Shown here one piece after another: positions 22,218-31,136 of a stretch of DNA of 64,000 nt (within the stretch, counting starts at the first letter, position 1; every line of letters begins with the position of its first letter). The notes below the pieces were generated by a model. The model was given only the letters and a program-made list of their open reading frames with translations. It was not told the DNA's origin and did no database searches. The stretch is from Pseudomonas chlororaphis (GTDB lineage: Bacteria > Pseudomonadota > Gammaproteobacteria > Pseudomonadales > Pseudomonadaceae): the NCBI RefSeq assembly GCF_003731765.1, contig NZ_MOAL01000003.1:124001-188000 (forward strand), read 5' to 3'. A program made the translations under genes and the position numbers.

Positions 22218-22996
22218 GCGCATTGATCGAGTTCAAGGGTTTCAACAAATTCTTCGCCGAGCACCAGGTGCTCAACGAGGTCGACCTGAGCGTGGCGTCG
22301 GGCGAGGTGATTGTCATCCTCGGCCCCAGCGGCTGCGGCAAAAGCACCTTGCTGCGTTGCCTCAACGGCCTGGAGGCGGCCCACAGCGGCCAGTTGCGCT
22401 TCGCCGGACGCGAGCTGCTGGACAAGCACACCGACTGGCGCCAGGTACGTCAGCAGATCGGCATGGTGTTCCAGAGCTACCACCTGTTCCCTCACATGAG
22501 CGTGCTCGCCAACCTGCTGCTCGGCCCGCTCAAGGTGCAGAAGCGTCAGCGCGCCGAAGCCCAAGCCCAGGCCGAAGCCCTGCTGGAACGGGTGGGCCTG
22601 AGCGACAAGCGCGACGCCTTCCCGCGCCAGCTGTCCGGCGGCCAGCAGCAACGCATCGCCATCGTCCGCTCGCTGTGCATGAACCCCGAGGTGATGCTGT
22701 TCGACGAGGTCACCGCAGCGCTGGACCCGGAAATGGTCAAGGAAGTGCTGCAAGTGATCCAGGGCCTGGCCCGGGACGGCATGACCCTGTTGATCGTGAC
22801 CCATGAAATGGCCTTCGCCCGGGCTGTGGCCGACCGCATCGTGTTTATGGACGCCGGACGCATCCTTGAGCAAAACACCCCCGAGGCTTTCTTTACGAAC
22901 CCGCAAACCGCACGCGCGCAGCAGTTCCTGGAGAAGTTCTCCTTCGTTGAAGCACTGCCTAGAAAAGCACCTACACAGGAACTGCAACCCTCATGA
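22214..22996 (+). CDS. Amino-acid ABC transporter ATP-binding protein
   Basis: 260 residues, GlnQ/HisP type. Walker A GPSGCGKST near 37, Q-loop VFQSYHLFPHMSV near 83, signature LSGGQQQRIAIVRSL near 142, Walker B VMLFDEVTAALDPE near 162, switch His in IVTHEMAFA near 197. Walker B carries VTAALD in place of the usual PTSALD, a common variation. It overlaps both neighbours by four bases and powers the 20912/21558 permease pair. Confidence 0.92.
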   Translation: MSALIEFKGFNKFFAEHQVLNEVDLSVASGEVIVILGPSGCGKSTLLRCLNGLEAAHSGQLRFAGRELLDKHTDWRQVRQQIGMVFQSYHLFPHMSVLANLLLGPLKVQKRQRAEAQAQAEALLERVGLSDKRDAFPRQLSGGQQQRIAIVRSLCMNPEVMLFDEVTAALDPEMVKEVLQVIQGLARDGMTLLIVTHEMAFARAVADRIVFMDAGRILEQNTPEAFFTNPQTARAQQFLEKFSFVEALPRKAPTQELQPS

Positions 22997-23877
22997 AAAC
23001 TGCCAAGTCTTCGCTGTTACTACTCCCCCTGTTCGGCCTGGCCCTGCTGGCCGGCTGCGATAAAACCGCCGAGGCGCCCAAGCCGGCAGCCTCCAGTGCC
23101 AGTGCCGCCCCGGCGGCCGGCTACCTGGACAAGATCAAGGCCCGGGACAAGTTAATTGTCGGGGTATTCACCGACAAGCCGCCGTTCGGTTTCGTCGATG
23201 AAACCGGGCGCTACGTGGGGTTTGATACCGACATCGGCCGCCGCTTCGCCAAGGACCTGCTGGGCGACGAGAACAAGGTGGAGTTCGTCGCCGTGGAACC
23301 GGCCAGCCGTATTCCGTTCCTGCAAAGCGACAAGGTCGACCTGATCCTGGCCAACATGACCGTGACCCCGGAGCGCAAGGAAGCGGTGGAATTCACCAAC
23401 CCCAACCTCAAGGTCGCAGTGCAGGCCCTGGTGCCCAACGCCAGCGAAGTGAGGAGCCTGGATGACCTGGCGAGCCGCACCACCATCGTCACCACTGGCA
23501 CCACGGCGGATGTCTGGCTGACCAAGAACCACCCGGACTGGAAACTGCTGAAGTTCGAGAAAAACTCCGAGTCCCTGCAAGCCCTGGCCAACGGTCGCGG
23601 CGATGCCTACGCCCAGGACAACCTGGTGCTGTTCAGCTGGGCCAAGCAAAACCCGGGTTACCGCGTGCTGGAGCAGAAACTCGGGGACGAGGCGCCCATC
23701 GCACCGGCGGTGAAGAAGGGCAATATCGAGCTGCGTGACTGGGTCAACGCCGAACTGGCCAAGCTGGGCGAAGAGCAGTACTTGCTCAAGCTGTATGACC
23801 AGTACGTGCGTAAAGAGCTGAGCGATGACACCAAGCCCGAGAGCGTGATTGTCGAAGGCGGCAAGTGGCAGGGCTGA
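22993..23877 (+). CDS. Lipoprotein substrate-binding protein of the amino-acid ABC transporter
   Basis: 294 residues, SBP_bac_3 (type 3 binding protein). Lipobox LLAGC puts the lipid-anchored Cys at residue 22; an Ala/Pro-rich linker follows. The binding domain has KLIVGVFTDKPPFGFVDE, GFDTDIGRRFAKDL and ANMTVTPERKEAVEFTNP, all typical. Arg/Asp positions fit amino-acid ligands, but the ligand itself is not readable. It ends the four-gene operon. Sulfur-rich surroundings suggest a sulfur amino acid or derivative, which is inference. Confidence 0.87.
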   Translation: MKTAKSSLLLLPLFGLALLAGCDKTAEAPKPAASSASAAPAAGYLDKIKARDKLIVGVFTDKPPFGFVDETGRYVGFDTDIGRRFAKDLLGDENKVEFVAVEPASRIPFLQSDKVDLILANMTVTPERKEAVEFTNPNLKVAVQALVPNASEVRSLDDLASRTTIVTTGTTADVWLTKNHPDWKLLKFEKNSESLQALANGRGDAYAQDNLVLFSWAKQNPGYRVLEQKLGDEAPIAPAVKKGNIELRDWVNAELAKLGEEQYLLKLYDQYVRKELSDDTKPESVIVEGGKWQG

Positions 23878-23893
23878 CCCCTTCTCCCTCCGC

Positions 23894-23975
23894 GTAGGAG
23901 CTGGCTTGCCAGCGAAGGCGTCCGTGAGGGCGGTGCAGGGCTTGAGGGCCTCTTCGCCAGCAAGCTGGCTCCTAC
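23894..23975. repeat. Single REP doublet
   Basis: A GTAGGAGCTGGCTTGCCAGC ... CCAGCAAGCTGGCTCCTAC pair around GAAGGCGTCCGTGAGGGCGG. It lies 17 bases after the ABC operon stop, between convergent genes, and probably ends transcription or protects the 3' ends. Confidence 0.85.
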
Positions 23976-24009
23976 GGGGGGCATGGCAATCGGGGCCGGC
24001 GGGGACGCT

Positions 24010-25185
24010 TCAATCGGGCCAGTACCAGGCCGGCTCGTCGAGCATGCGCTGGCCGACGATGCCGGTCTGGCCCAGCTCCTTCTCCAGCACGATGGAGTTG
24101 CAGGCGGGGTCTTGCTGCAAGGCCGCGATCAGGCGGCTGGCATGGGACACCACCCACACCTGGCACTGGGTCGAGGCGCGGCTGATCAGTCGCGCCAACG
24201 CCGGCAACAAGTCCGGGTGCAGGCTGGTTTCCGGTTCGTTGAGCACCATCAGCGTTGGTGGTCGTGGGGTCAGCAAGGCCGCCACCAGCAGCAGGTAGCG
24301 CAAGGTGCCGTCCGACAACTCCGCTGCCGACAACGGTCGCAGCAATCCTTCCTGATAGAACTCAATGGCGAAACGGCCGCCCTGCAGGCGGGCGATCTCC
24401 AGGCGTGCGCCCGGGAACGCGTCGCTGACGGCGCCGTGCAGCGCCTCGGGGTCGCCGATTTCCAGAATGGTCTGTAGCGCCGCTGCAAGGTCGCGGCCGT
24501 CGTGGTGCAGCACCGGCGTGCGGGTGCCCAGTTGCGGCTGGCGCGCCGGGGCCTCGGCATCGCTGCGAAAGTGATCATAAAAACGCCAGCCACGGATGTT
24601 CTCCCGCAGCAGCAGGACTTCGGGCGACGAACGCAGGCTGCCAACCTGGTCGAACAGGCTGTCGAAGGTCGCGGTGTGTTGCGCAATCACTTCCCAGTCG
24701 CGCCCCTCGCGGGTACGGATCATCGGCCCAGCGCGGCCCACCAGCAGGCTGGCCGGGCGATACAGCGGCCCGGCCCAGATGCATTCCTTCTTGATTTCCG
24801 GGTCCAGGGCAAAGGCCGAGAGGTTCATGGGCGGTGGTGGGTCCGGCAGGCCCAGGGAAATGGCGTAGCTGAAATCCTCGGCGGCAAAGCCCAGGCGCAA
24901 CCGGGTGACCTTCTTGCGCGGGCCGCCGCCCTCAATCGCCACCTCGCCGTTGCGCATGCGTCGGCTGATGCTCTCCGGGCCGGCCCAGAAGGTCGACTGC
25001 AGGCCGCCTTCCCGGGCCAGGGCGTTGACCACGCCGCCCTGGGCCGTCTCTGCCAGCAGGCGCAAGGCGCGGTACAGGTTCGACTTGCCGCTGCCGTTGG
25101 GGCCGGTGATCAGGTTCAGCCGCTCCAGGCCAATCACCAGTTTGTTGATCGAACGGTAATTGGCCACCGCCAGGGTCTTGAGCAT
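24010..25185 (-). CDS. AAA-family ATPase (RecF/SMC-like, AAA_21)
   Basis: 391 residues. The N-terminus LAVANYRSINKLVIGLERLNLITGPNGSGKSNLYRAL holds Walker A (28-35) in the arrangement typical of RecF/OLD-type ATPases; the late LSDGTLRYLLLVAALLTPRPPTLMVLNEPETSLHPDLLPAL carries signature and Walker B, and WVVSHASRLIAAL the switch. No TOPRIM nuclease domain follows, so it is not a full OLD nuclease. Similar stand-alone ATPases are of unknown function; some are linked to DNA repair or phage defence. It is monocistronic between convergent and divergent neighbours. No partner nuclease is adjacent. Confidence 0.8.
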   Translation of the reverse strand: MLKTLAVANYRSINKLVIGLERLNLITGPNGSGKSNLYRALRLLAETAQGGVVNALAREGGLQSTFWAGPESISRRMRNGEVAIEGGGPRKKVTRLRLGFAAEDFSYAISLGLPDPPPPMNLSAFALDPEIKKECIWAGPLYRPASLLVGRAGPMIRTREGRDWEVIAQHTATFDSLFDQVGSLRSSPEVLLLRENIRGWRFYDHFRSDAEAPARQPQLGTRTPVLHHDGRDLAAALQTILEIGDPEALHGAVSDAFPGARLEIARLQGGRFAIEFYQEGLLRPLSAAELSDGTLRYLLLVAALLTPRPPTLMVLNEPETSLHPDLLPALARLISRASTQCQVWVVSHASRLIAALQQDPACNSIVLEKELGQTGIVGQRMLDEPAWYWPD

Positions 25186-25354
25186 CCCGGGTCTCCTTTT
25201 CTAGGGTGGGCAGTGTGCCTGAATCTGCCGCTTTCAGGGGCGCGCAGGGGGCTTCGCGGCAATCTCCAAAAGCCTTCGTGCAGCGGTTGAACCCTGTTCT
25301 AAGCTCAGAGTCGTAACCTCACTTGGCACGACAGCTTCACGCAAAGGAGCCTGC

Positions 25355-26449
25355 ATGGCTGCGCTTATTTCAAAGTGGACAGTGGGTCTGAGCCTGTTGG
25401 CGCTGCTCGGCGGCTGCGGCGCAGAAAAACCGACGGAAAAAGAGCGGCCCCGGGTTCGGGTGCAAGCGGTGAGCACCACCGACTTCGCGCCCTCGGTGAC
25501 CTTGACCGGGGACGTCCAGGCGCGGGTCCAGACCGAGCTATCGTTTCGCGTGGGCGGCAAGATCATCCAGCGCTCGGTGGACGTCGGCCAGCGTGTCTCC
25601 GCCCAGCAAGTATTGGCCCGCCTCGACCCCAAGGACTTGCAGACCAACGTCGATTCCGCCGCCGCCTCGGTGTTCGCCGAGCAGGCCCGGGTCAAGCAGA
25701 CCAGCGCGGCCTTTGTGCGCCAGCAAAAGCTGTTGCCCAAGGGCTACACCAGCCGCAGTGAATACGATTCGGCCCAGGCGGCCCTGCGCAGCAGCCAGAG
25801 CGCCCTGACCGCCGCCCAGGCGCAACTGGCCAATGCCAAGGAACAACTGAGCTACACGGCCCTGGTCGCTGAGGCTCCAGGGGTGATTACCGCGCGCCAG
25901 GCCGAAGTCGGCCAGGTGGTGCAGGCCACCGTGCCGATCTTCAGCCTGGCCCGCGATGGCGAGCGTGACGCGGTGTTCAACGTGTATGAATCGCTGTTGG
26001 TGGACCCGCCCAAGGACGCCACCATCAGCGTCAGCCTGCTGGACAACCCGTCGATCAAGGCCACCGGCACGGTGCGGGAAATCACCCCAGTGGTGTCGGC
26101 CGAGAGCGGCACGGTGCAGGTCAAGGTGGCCCTGCACGACCTGCCGCCGGGCATGGACCTGGGCTCGGTGGTCAGCGCCACCGCCAGCGTGCCGGGCAAG
26201 GCCAGCGTCGAACTGCCCTGGTCGGCCCTGACCAAGGACCTGCGCGACCCGGCGGTGTGGCTGGTGGGCGAGGACGGCAAGGCCGCGCTGCACAAGGTCA
26301 CGGTGGCACGCTACCTGACCGGCAAGGTGATCATTGGTGACGGCCTCAAGGGCGGCGAGAAAGTCGTGGTGGCCGGTGGGCAACTGTTGCACCCGGGCAT
26401 GTTGGTCGAAGTGGCCGACGATGCCCGCACCCAGGGAGCCAAGCCATGA
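25355..26449 (+). CDS. RND efflux membrane-fusion lipoprotein (first adaptor)
   Basis: 364 residues, HlyD/AcrA-type adaptor. Lipobox LLGGC gives lipid anchoring at Cys24 in the inner membrane. Barrel-sandwich half-motifs (LSFRVGGKIIQRSVDVGQRV, then GVITARQAEVGQVVQA) flank a helical hairpin (about 100-165); beta-barrel and membrane-proximal domains follow. AAAGGAG precedes the ATG at 25355. It overlaps the second adaptor by ATGA. Two adaptors with one pump recall TriABC of P. aeruginosa, where both are needed. Confidence 0.88.
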   Translation: MAALISKWTVGLSLLALLGGCGAEKPTEKERPRVRVQAVSTTDFAPSVTLTGDVQARVQTELSFRVGGKIIQRSVDVGQRVSAQQVLARLDPKDLQTNVDSAAASVFAEQARVKQTSAAFVRQQKLLPKGYTSRSEYDSAQAALRSSQSALTAAQAQLANAKEQLSYTALVAEAPGVITARQAEVGQVVQATVPIFSLARDGERDAVFNVYESLLVDPPKDATISVSLLDNPSIKATGTVREITPVVSAESGTVQVKVALHDLPPGMDLGSVVSATASVPGKASVELPWSALTKDLRDPAVWLVGEDGKAALHKVTVARYLTGKVIIGDGLKGGEKVVVAGGQLLHPGMLVEVADDARTQGAKP

Positions 26450-27513
26450 AGCGCCTGTCGCTGCTGCTGTGCGCCGTGGCCGTGCTGTTCGGCTGCTCCA
26501 AGCAAGAGCCGGCCGTGGAACCGGTGCGGCCGGTGCTGTCGCTGGAGGTCAAGGCTGAAGCCGAGGAAAGCCTCGGGCGCTTTGCCGGGAACATCCAGGC
26601 CCGCTACGAAACCAACCTGGGCTTCCGCGTGCCAGGGCGGATCGCCAACCGCAATGTGGACGTCGGCGCCCAAGTCGAGCCGGGCGCCTTGCTGGCGACC
26701 CTGGACCCCACCGACCAGCAGAACCAGTTGCGCGCCGCCGAGGGCGACCTGGCCCGGGTCGAGGCGCAGTGGATCAACGCCCAGGCCAATGCCCGGCGCC
26801 AGCAGGAGTTGTTTGATCGCGGGGTCGGTGCTCAGGCCCAACTGGACATCGCCCTGACTGACTTGAAGACCACCGGCGCCTCCCTCGACCAGGCCAAGGC
26901 CTCGGTCAGCCAGGCCCGGGACCAGCTCAATTACAGTGAGTTGCGCAGTGACCACGGCGGCGTGGTCACCGCCTGGAACGCCGAGGCCGGGCAGGTGGTG
27001 ACCGCCGGCCAGCAGGTGGTGACCCTGGCCCGGCCGGACATCAAGGAAGCGGTGATCGACCTGCCGGCCAGCCTGGTGGACCAGCTGCCGGAGGATGTGC
27101 TGTTCACCGTGGCGGCTCAGTTGGACCCGAGCATCAGCACCCGCGCCACAGTGCGCGAGATCGAGCCCCAGGCCCAGAGCGCCACCCGCACCCGGCGTGC
27201 GCGCCTGACCCTGCTCGACACCCCGGACGCCTTTCGCCTGGGCACGGCCATCAGCGTGACCCTCAGTTCAGCCATCGAACCGCGCACTCGGCTGCCCCTG
27301 TCGGCCCTGCAGGAGGTGGACGGCAAGGCGCGCATCTGGGTGATCGACACTCAGCAACAGACGGTGGCCCCGCGTGACGTCACGGTGCTCAGCCGCGACG
27401 CCGATTCGGCCCTGATCAGCCAGGGCGCCACGCCCGGCGAGCGCATCGTCAGTGCCGGCGTCAACAGCCTCAAACCGGGACAGAAAGTCAAAATCGACGA
27501 GGACAGCCAGTGA
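26446..27513 (+). CDS. RND efflux membrane-fusion lipoprotein (second adaptor)
   Basis: 355 residues. Lipobox VLFGC (Cys17). Same architecture as the first adaptor: LGFRVPGRIANRNVDVGAQV, helical hairpin about 85-150, and GVVTAWNAEAGQVVTAGQ. It differs enough from the first to be a separate subunit rather than a recent copy. Stop and next start overlap (TGATG at 27511-27515). Together the two adaptors probably form a mixed hexameric funnel. Confidence 0.88.
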   Translation: MKRLSLLLCAVAVLFGCSKQEPAVEPVRPVLSLEVKAEAEESLGRFAGNIQARYETNLGFRVPGRIANRNVDVGAQVEPGALLATLDPTDQQNQLRAAEGDLARVEAQWINAQANARRQQELFDRGVGAQAQLDIALTDLKTTGASLDQAKASVSQARDQLNYSELRSDHGGVVTAWNAEAGQVVTAGQQVVTLARPDIKEAVIDLPASLVDQLPEDVLFTVAAQLDPSISTRATVREIEPQAQSATRTRRARLTLLDTPDAFRLGTAISVTLSSAIEPRTRLPLSALQEVDGKARIWVIDTQQQTVAPRDVTVLSRDADSALISQGATPGERIVSAGVNSLKPGQKVKIDEDSQ

Positions 27514-30500
27514 TGACGCCCGCCAGCAAAGGAAGCTTCAACCTGTCCGAGTGGGCCATCAAACATCAGTCGTTCGTCTGGTATTTGATGTTCGTCGCCC
27601 TGCTGATGGGCGTGTTCTCCTACATGAACCTGGGGCGTGAAGAAGACCCGTCCTTCACCATCAAGACCATGGTGATCCAGACCCGCTGGCCCGGTGCGAC
27701 TCAGGAAGAAACCCTGAAGCAGGTCACCGACCGCATCGAGAAAAAGCTCGAGGAACTGGACTCCCTCGACTACGTGAAAAGCTACACCCGCCCCGGCGAG
27801 TCGACGGTGTTCGTCTACCTGCGCGACACCACCAGTGCCAAGGACATCCCCGAGATCTGGTACCAGGTGCGCAAGAAGATCGACGATATCCGCGGCAGCT
27901 TCCCCCAGGGCCTGCAAGGGCCGGCCTTCAACGATGAGTTCGGTGACGTGTTCGGCTCGGTCTATGCCTTTACCGCCGACGGCCTGAGCATGCGCCAGCT
28001 GCGCGACTACGTGGAGCAGGTGCGGGCGGAGATTCGCGAGGTGCCGAACCTGGGCAAGGTGGAGATGGTCGGCGAGCAGGACGAGGTGATTTACCTCAAC
28101 TTCTCGACCCGCAAGCTCGCCGCCTTGGGCATCGACCAGCGCCAAGTGGTGCAAAGCCTGCAATCGCAGAACGCCGTGACCCCGGCCGGGGTGATCGAAG
28201 CCGGGCCGGAGCGGATTTCCGTGCGCACCTCGGGGCAATTCGCCTCCGAGAAGGACCTGGCCACGGTCAACCTGCGGCTCAATGACCGCTTCTATCGCCT
28301 GGCGGACATTGCCGAAATCAGCCGCGGTTACGTCGACCCTTCGACGCCGCTGTTCCGCTTCAACGGCCAGCCGGCCATCGGCCTGGCGATTGCCATGAAG
28401 AAGGGCGGCAATATCCAGGACTTCGGCAAGGCCCTGCATGCGCGCATGGATGAGCTGACCGCCGACTTGCCGGTGGGCGTTGGCGTGCACAAGGTGTCGG
28501 ACCAGGCCGAGGTGGTGGAAGAGGCCGTCGGCGGCTTCACCAGCGCGTTGTTCGAGGCGGTGATCATCGTGCTGGTGGTGAGTTTTATCAGCCTCGGCGT
28601 GCGGGCCGGCCTGGTGGTGGCCTGCTCGATCCCGTTGGTGCTGGCCATGGTGTTTGTGTTCATGGAATACAGCGGCATCACCATGCAGCGCATTTCCCTG
28701 GGCGCCTTGATCATCGCCCTTGGGCTCTTGGTGGACGACGCCATGATCACCGTGGAGATGATGGTCACGCGCCTGGAAATGGGTGAGAGCAAGGAGCAAG
28801 CGGCGACCTTCGCCTACACCTCCACGGCCTTCCCCATGCTCACCGGAACCCTGGTGACCGTGGCCGGGTTTGTGCCGATCGGCCTCAACGCCAGCTCGGC
28901 CGGCGAATACACCTTCACCCTGTTCGCGGTGATTGCCGTGGCGATGCTGGTGTCCTGGGTGGTGGCGGTGCTGTTCGCTCCGGTGATCGGCATTCACATC
29001 CTCAGTGCCAAGGTGAAACCCCATTCCGAAGAGCCGGGCCGGGTGGGCCGGGCATTCAATGGCGGCTTGCTGTGGGCCATGCGCAACCGCTGGTGGGCCA
29101 TCGGCATCACCGTGCTGTTGTTCGCGGCCTCGGTGTTCTGCATGGGCTTTGTGCAGAACCAGTTTTTTCCGTCCTCGGACCGCCCGGAAATCCTCGTCGA
29201 CCTCAACCTGCCGCAGAATGCCTCGATCAACGAGACCCGTCTGGCGGTGGACCGCCTGGAGGCGACCCTCAAGGACGATCCGGACATCGAGCGCTGGAGC
29301 ACCTACATCGGTGAGGGTGCGATCCGTTTCTACCTGCCCCTGGATCAGCAACTGCAGAACCCCTATTACGCCCAGCTGGTGATCGTCAGCAAAGGCCTGG
29401 AGCAGCGCACGGCCCTGACCCAACGTTTACAGCAGCGCTTGCGCGAGGACTTCGTCGGCATCGGCAGTTACGTCCAGGCCCTGGAAATGGGCCCCCCCGT
29501 GGGGCGGCCGATCCAGTACCGGGTCAGCGGCAAGGACATCGACCTGGTGCGCAAGCACGCCATCGACCTGGCCACCGAGCTGGACCGCAACCCGCACATC
29601 GGCGAGATCATCTACGACTGGAACGAGCCCGGCAAAGTCCTGCGCATCGACATCGCCCAGGACAAGGCGCGGCAGTTGGGCCTGTCCTCCGAGGACGTGT
29701 CGAAGCTGATGAACGGCATCGTCAGCGGCTCCACCGTGACCCAGGTGGACGACGATATTTACCTGGTGAACGTGGTCGGGCGCGCCGACGACAGCGAGCG
29801 CGGCAGCCCGGAAACCTTGCAGAACCTGCAGATCGTCACCCCCAGCGGCACCTCGATTCCGCTGCTGGCGTTTGCCACGGTGCGGTACGAACTGGAGCAG
29901 CCACTGGTCTGGCGGCGGGACCGCAAGCCGACCATCACCATCAAGGCTGCGGTGCGCGATGAGATCCAGCCCACGGACCTGGTCAAGCAGTTGAAGCCGG
30001 CGATCGAGCAGTTCGCTTCGCAGTTGCCCGCCGGTTATTCGGTGGCCACCGGCGGGACCGTGGAAGAGAGCGGCAAGGCCCAGGGGCCGATCGCCAAGGT
30101 GGTGCCATTGATGCTGTTCCTGATGGCGACCTTCCTGATGATTCAACTGCACAGCGTGCAGAAGCTGTTCCTGGTGGCCAGCGTGGCCCCCCTGGGGTTG
30201 ATCGGCGTGGTCCTGGCCCTGGTGCCCACCGGCACGCCCATGGGCTTTGTGGCGATCCTCGGGATTCTGGCGCTGATCGGCATCATCATCCGCAACTCGG
30301 TGATCCTGGTGACCCAGATCGACGCCTTCGAACGAGACGGCTATTCGCCCTGGGACGCGGTGGTGCAAGCCACGGAACACCGTCGCCGACCAATTCTGCT
30401 GACCGCCGCAGCGGCCAGCCTGGGGATGATCCCGATTGCCCGGGAAGTGTTCTGGGGGCCGATGGCCTACGCCATGATCGGCGGGATCATCGTCGCCACC

Positions 30501-30578
30501 CTGCTGACCCTGCTGTTCCTCCCGGCGCTGTACGTGGCCTGGTACAAAATCAAGGAGCCCACCCAAAAAACCTCGTAA
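27513..30578 (+). CDS. RND-family efflux pump inner-membrane transporter (TriC-like)
   Basis: 1021 residues, AcrB/HAE1 size. Helix 1 is near LMFVALLMGVFSYMNLG; the porter-domain motif GREEDPSFTIKTMVIQTRWPGAT follows. Helix 4 contains LGLLVDDAMITVEMM with the paired Asp residues of the proton relay, and the second half repeats the plan (IIGILALIGIIIRNSV-like helices near 900). It exports hydrophobic or amphipathic compounds by proton antiport. The operon has two adaptors but no outer-membrane channel gene, as in TriABC, which borrows OpmH. The substrate is unknown; a REP array follows its stop immediately. Confidence 0.92.
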   Translation: MTPASKGSFNLSEWAIKHQSFVWYLMFVALLMGVFSYMNLGREEDPSFTIKTMVIQTRWPGATQEETLKQVTDRIEKKLEELDSLDYVKSYTRPGESTVFVYLRDTTSAKDIPEIWYQVRKKIDDIRGSFPQGLQGPAFNDEFGDVFGSVYAFTADGLSMRQLRDYVEQVRAEIREVPNLGKVEMVGEQDEVIYLNFSTRKLAALGIDQRQVVQSLQSQNAVTPAGVIEAGPERISVRTSGQFASEKDLATVNLRLNDRFYRLADIAEISRGYVDPSTPLFRFNGQPAIGLAIAMKKGGNIQDFGKALHARMDELTADLPVGVGVHKVSDQAEVVEEAVGGFTSALFEAVIIVLVVSFISLGVRAGLVVACSIPLVLAMVFVFMEYSGITMQRISLGALIIALGLLVDDAMITVEMMVTRLEMGESKEQAATFAYTSTAFPMLTGTLVTVAGFVPIGLNASSAGEYTFTLFAVIAVAMLVSWVVAVLFAPVIGIHILSAKVKPHSEEPGRVGRAFNGGLLWAMRNRWWAIGITVLLFAASVFCMGFVQNQFFPSSDRPEILVDLNLPQNASINETRLAVDRLEATLKDDPDIERWSTYIGEGAIRFYLPLDQQLQNPYYAQLVIVSKGLEQRTALTQRLQQRLREDFVGIGSYVQALEMGPPVGRPIQYRVSGKDIDLVRKHAIDLATELDRNPHIGEIIYDWNEPGKVLRIDIAQDKARQLGLSSEDVSKLMNGIVSGSTVTQVDDDIYLVNVVGRADDSERGSPETLQNLQIVTPSGTSIPLLAFATVRYELEQPLVWRRDRKPTITIKAAVRDEIQPTDLVKQLKPAIEQFASQLPAGYSVATGGTVEESGKAQGPIAKVVPLMLFLMATFLMIQLHSVQKLFLVASVAPLGLIGVVLALVPTGTPMGFVAILGILALIGIIIRNSVILVTQIDAFERDGYSPWDAVVQATEHRRRPILLTAAAASLGMIPIAREVFWGPMAYAMIGGIIVATLLTLLFLPALYVAWYKIKEPTQKTS

Positions 30579-31133
30579 ACCGCCATCGCCGGCAAGCCGG
30601 CTCCTACAACGGTTGGGCGTGTGTTTTTCTGTAGGAGCTGGCTTGCCAGCGATGAGGCCCGCCAGACGAGCGCCCCATTCGAAACCGCCATCGCCGGCAA
30701 GCCGGCTCCTACAACGGTTGGGCGTGTGTTTTTCTGTAGGAGCTGGCTTGCCAGCGATGAGGCCCGCCAGACGAGCGCCCTGTCCGAAACCGCTATCGCC
30801 GGCAAGCCGGCTCCTACAACGGTTGGGCATTTGTTTTTCTGTAGGAGCTGGCTTGCCAGCGATGAGGCCCGCCAGACGAGCGCCCTGTCCGAAACCGCCA
30901 TCGCCGGCAAGCCGGCTCCTACAACGGTTGGGTATTTGTTTTTCTGTAGGAGCTGGCTTGCCAGCGATGGGGCCCACAAGACGAGCGCCCCATTCGAAAC
31001 CGCCATCGCCGGCAAGCCGGCTCCTACAACGGTTGGGCCGTGTGCTTTTCTGTAGGAGCTGGCTTGCCAGCGATGGGGCCCGCAAGACGAGCGCCCCATT
31101 CGAAACCGCTATCGCCGGCAAGCCGGCTCCTAC
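30579..31133. repeat. Tandem array of five and a half REP doublets, period 105 bp
   Basis: A half unit (30583-30607) is followed by full units starting at 30630, 30735, 30840, 30945 and 31051. The REP pair encloses GATG(A/G)GGCCCGCCAGACGAGCG and TTCGAAACCGC; linker AACGGTTGGGCGTGTGTTTT. The inner sequence is unlike those of the arrays at 5075 and 17144. The array starts at the stop of the RND gene and ends three bases before the stop of the methyltransferase, so it fills the whole convergent gap. Open frames across it are not genes. Confidence 0.93.
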
Positions 31134-31136
31134 AAA

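Noticed and set aside
27351..29423. 690-residue minus-strand His/Gln-rich ORF
   Set aside because: Antisense to the second adaptor and the RND pump gene; composition typical of GC-rich shadow frames.
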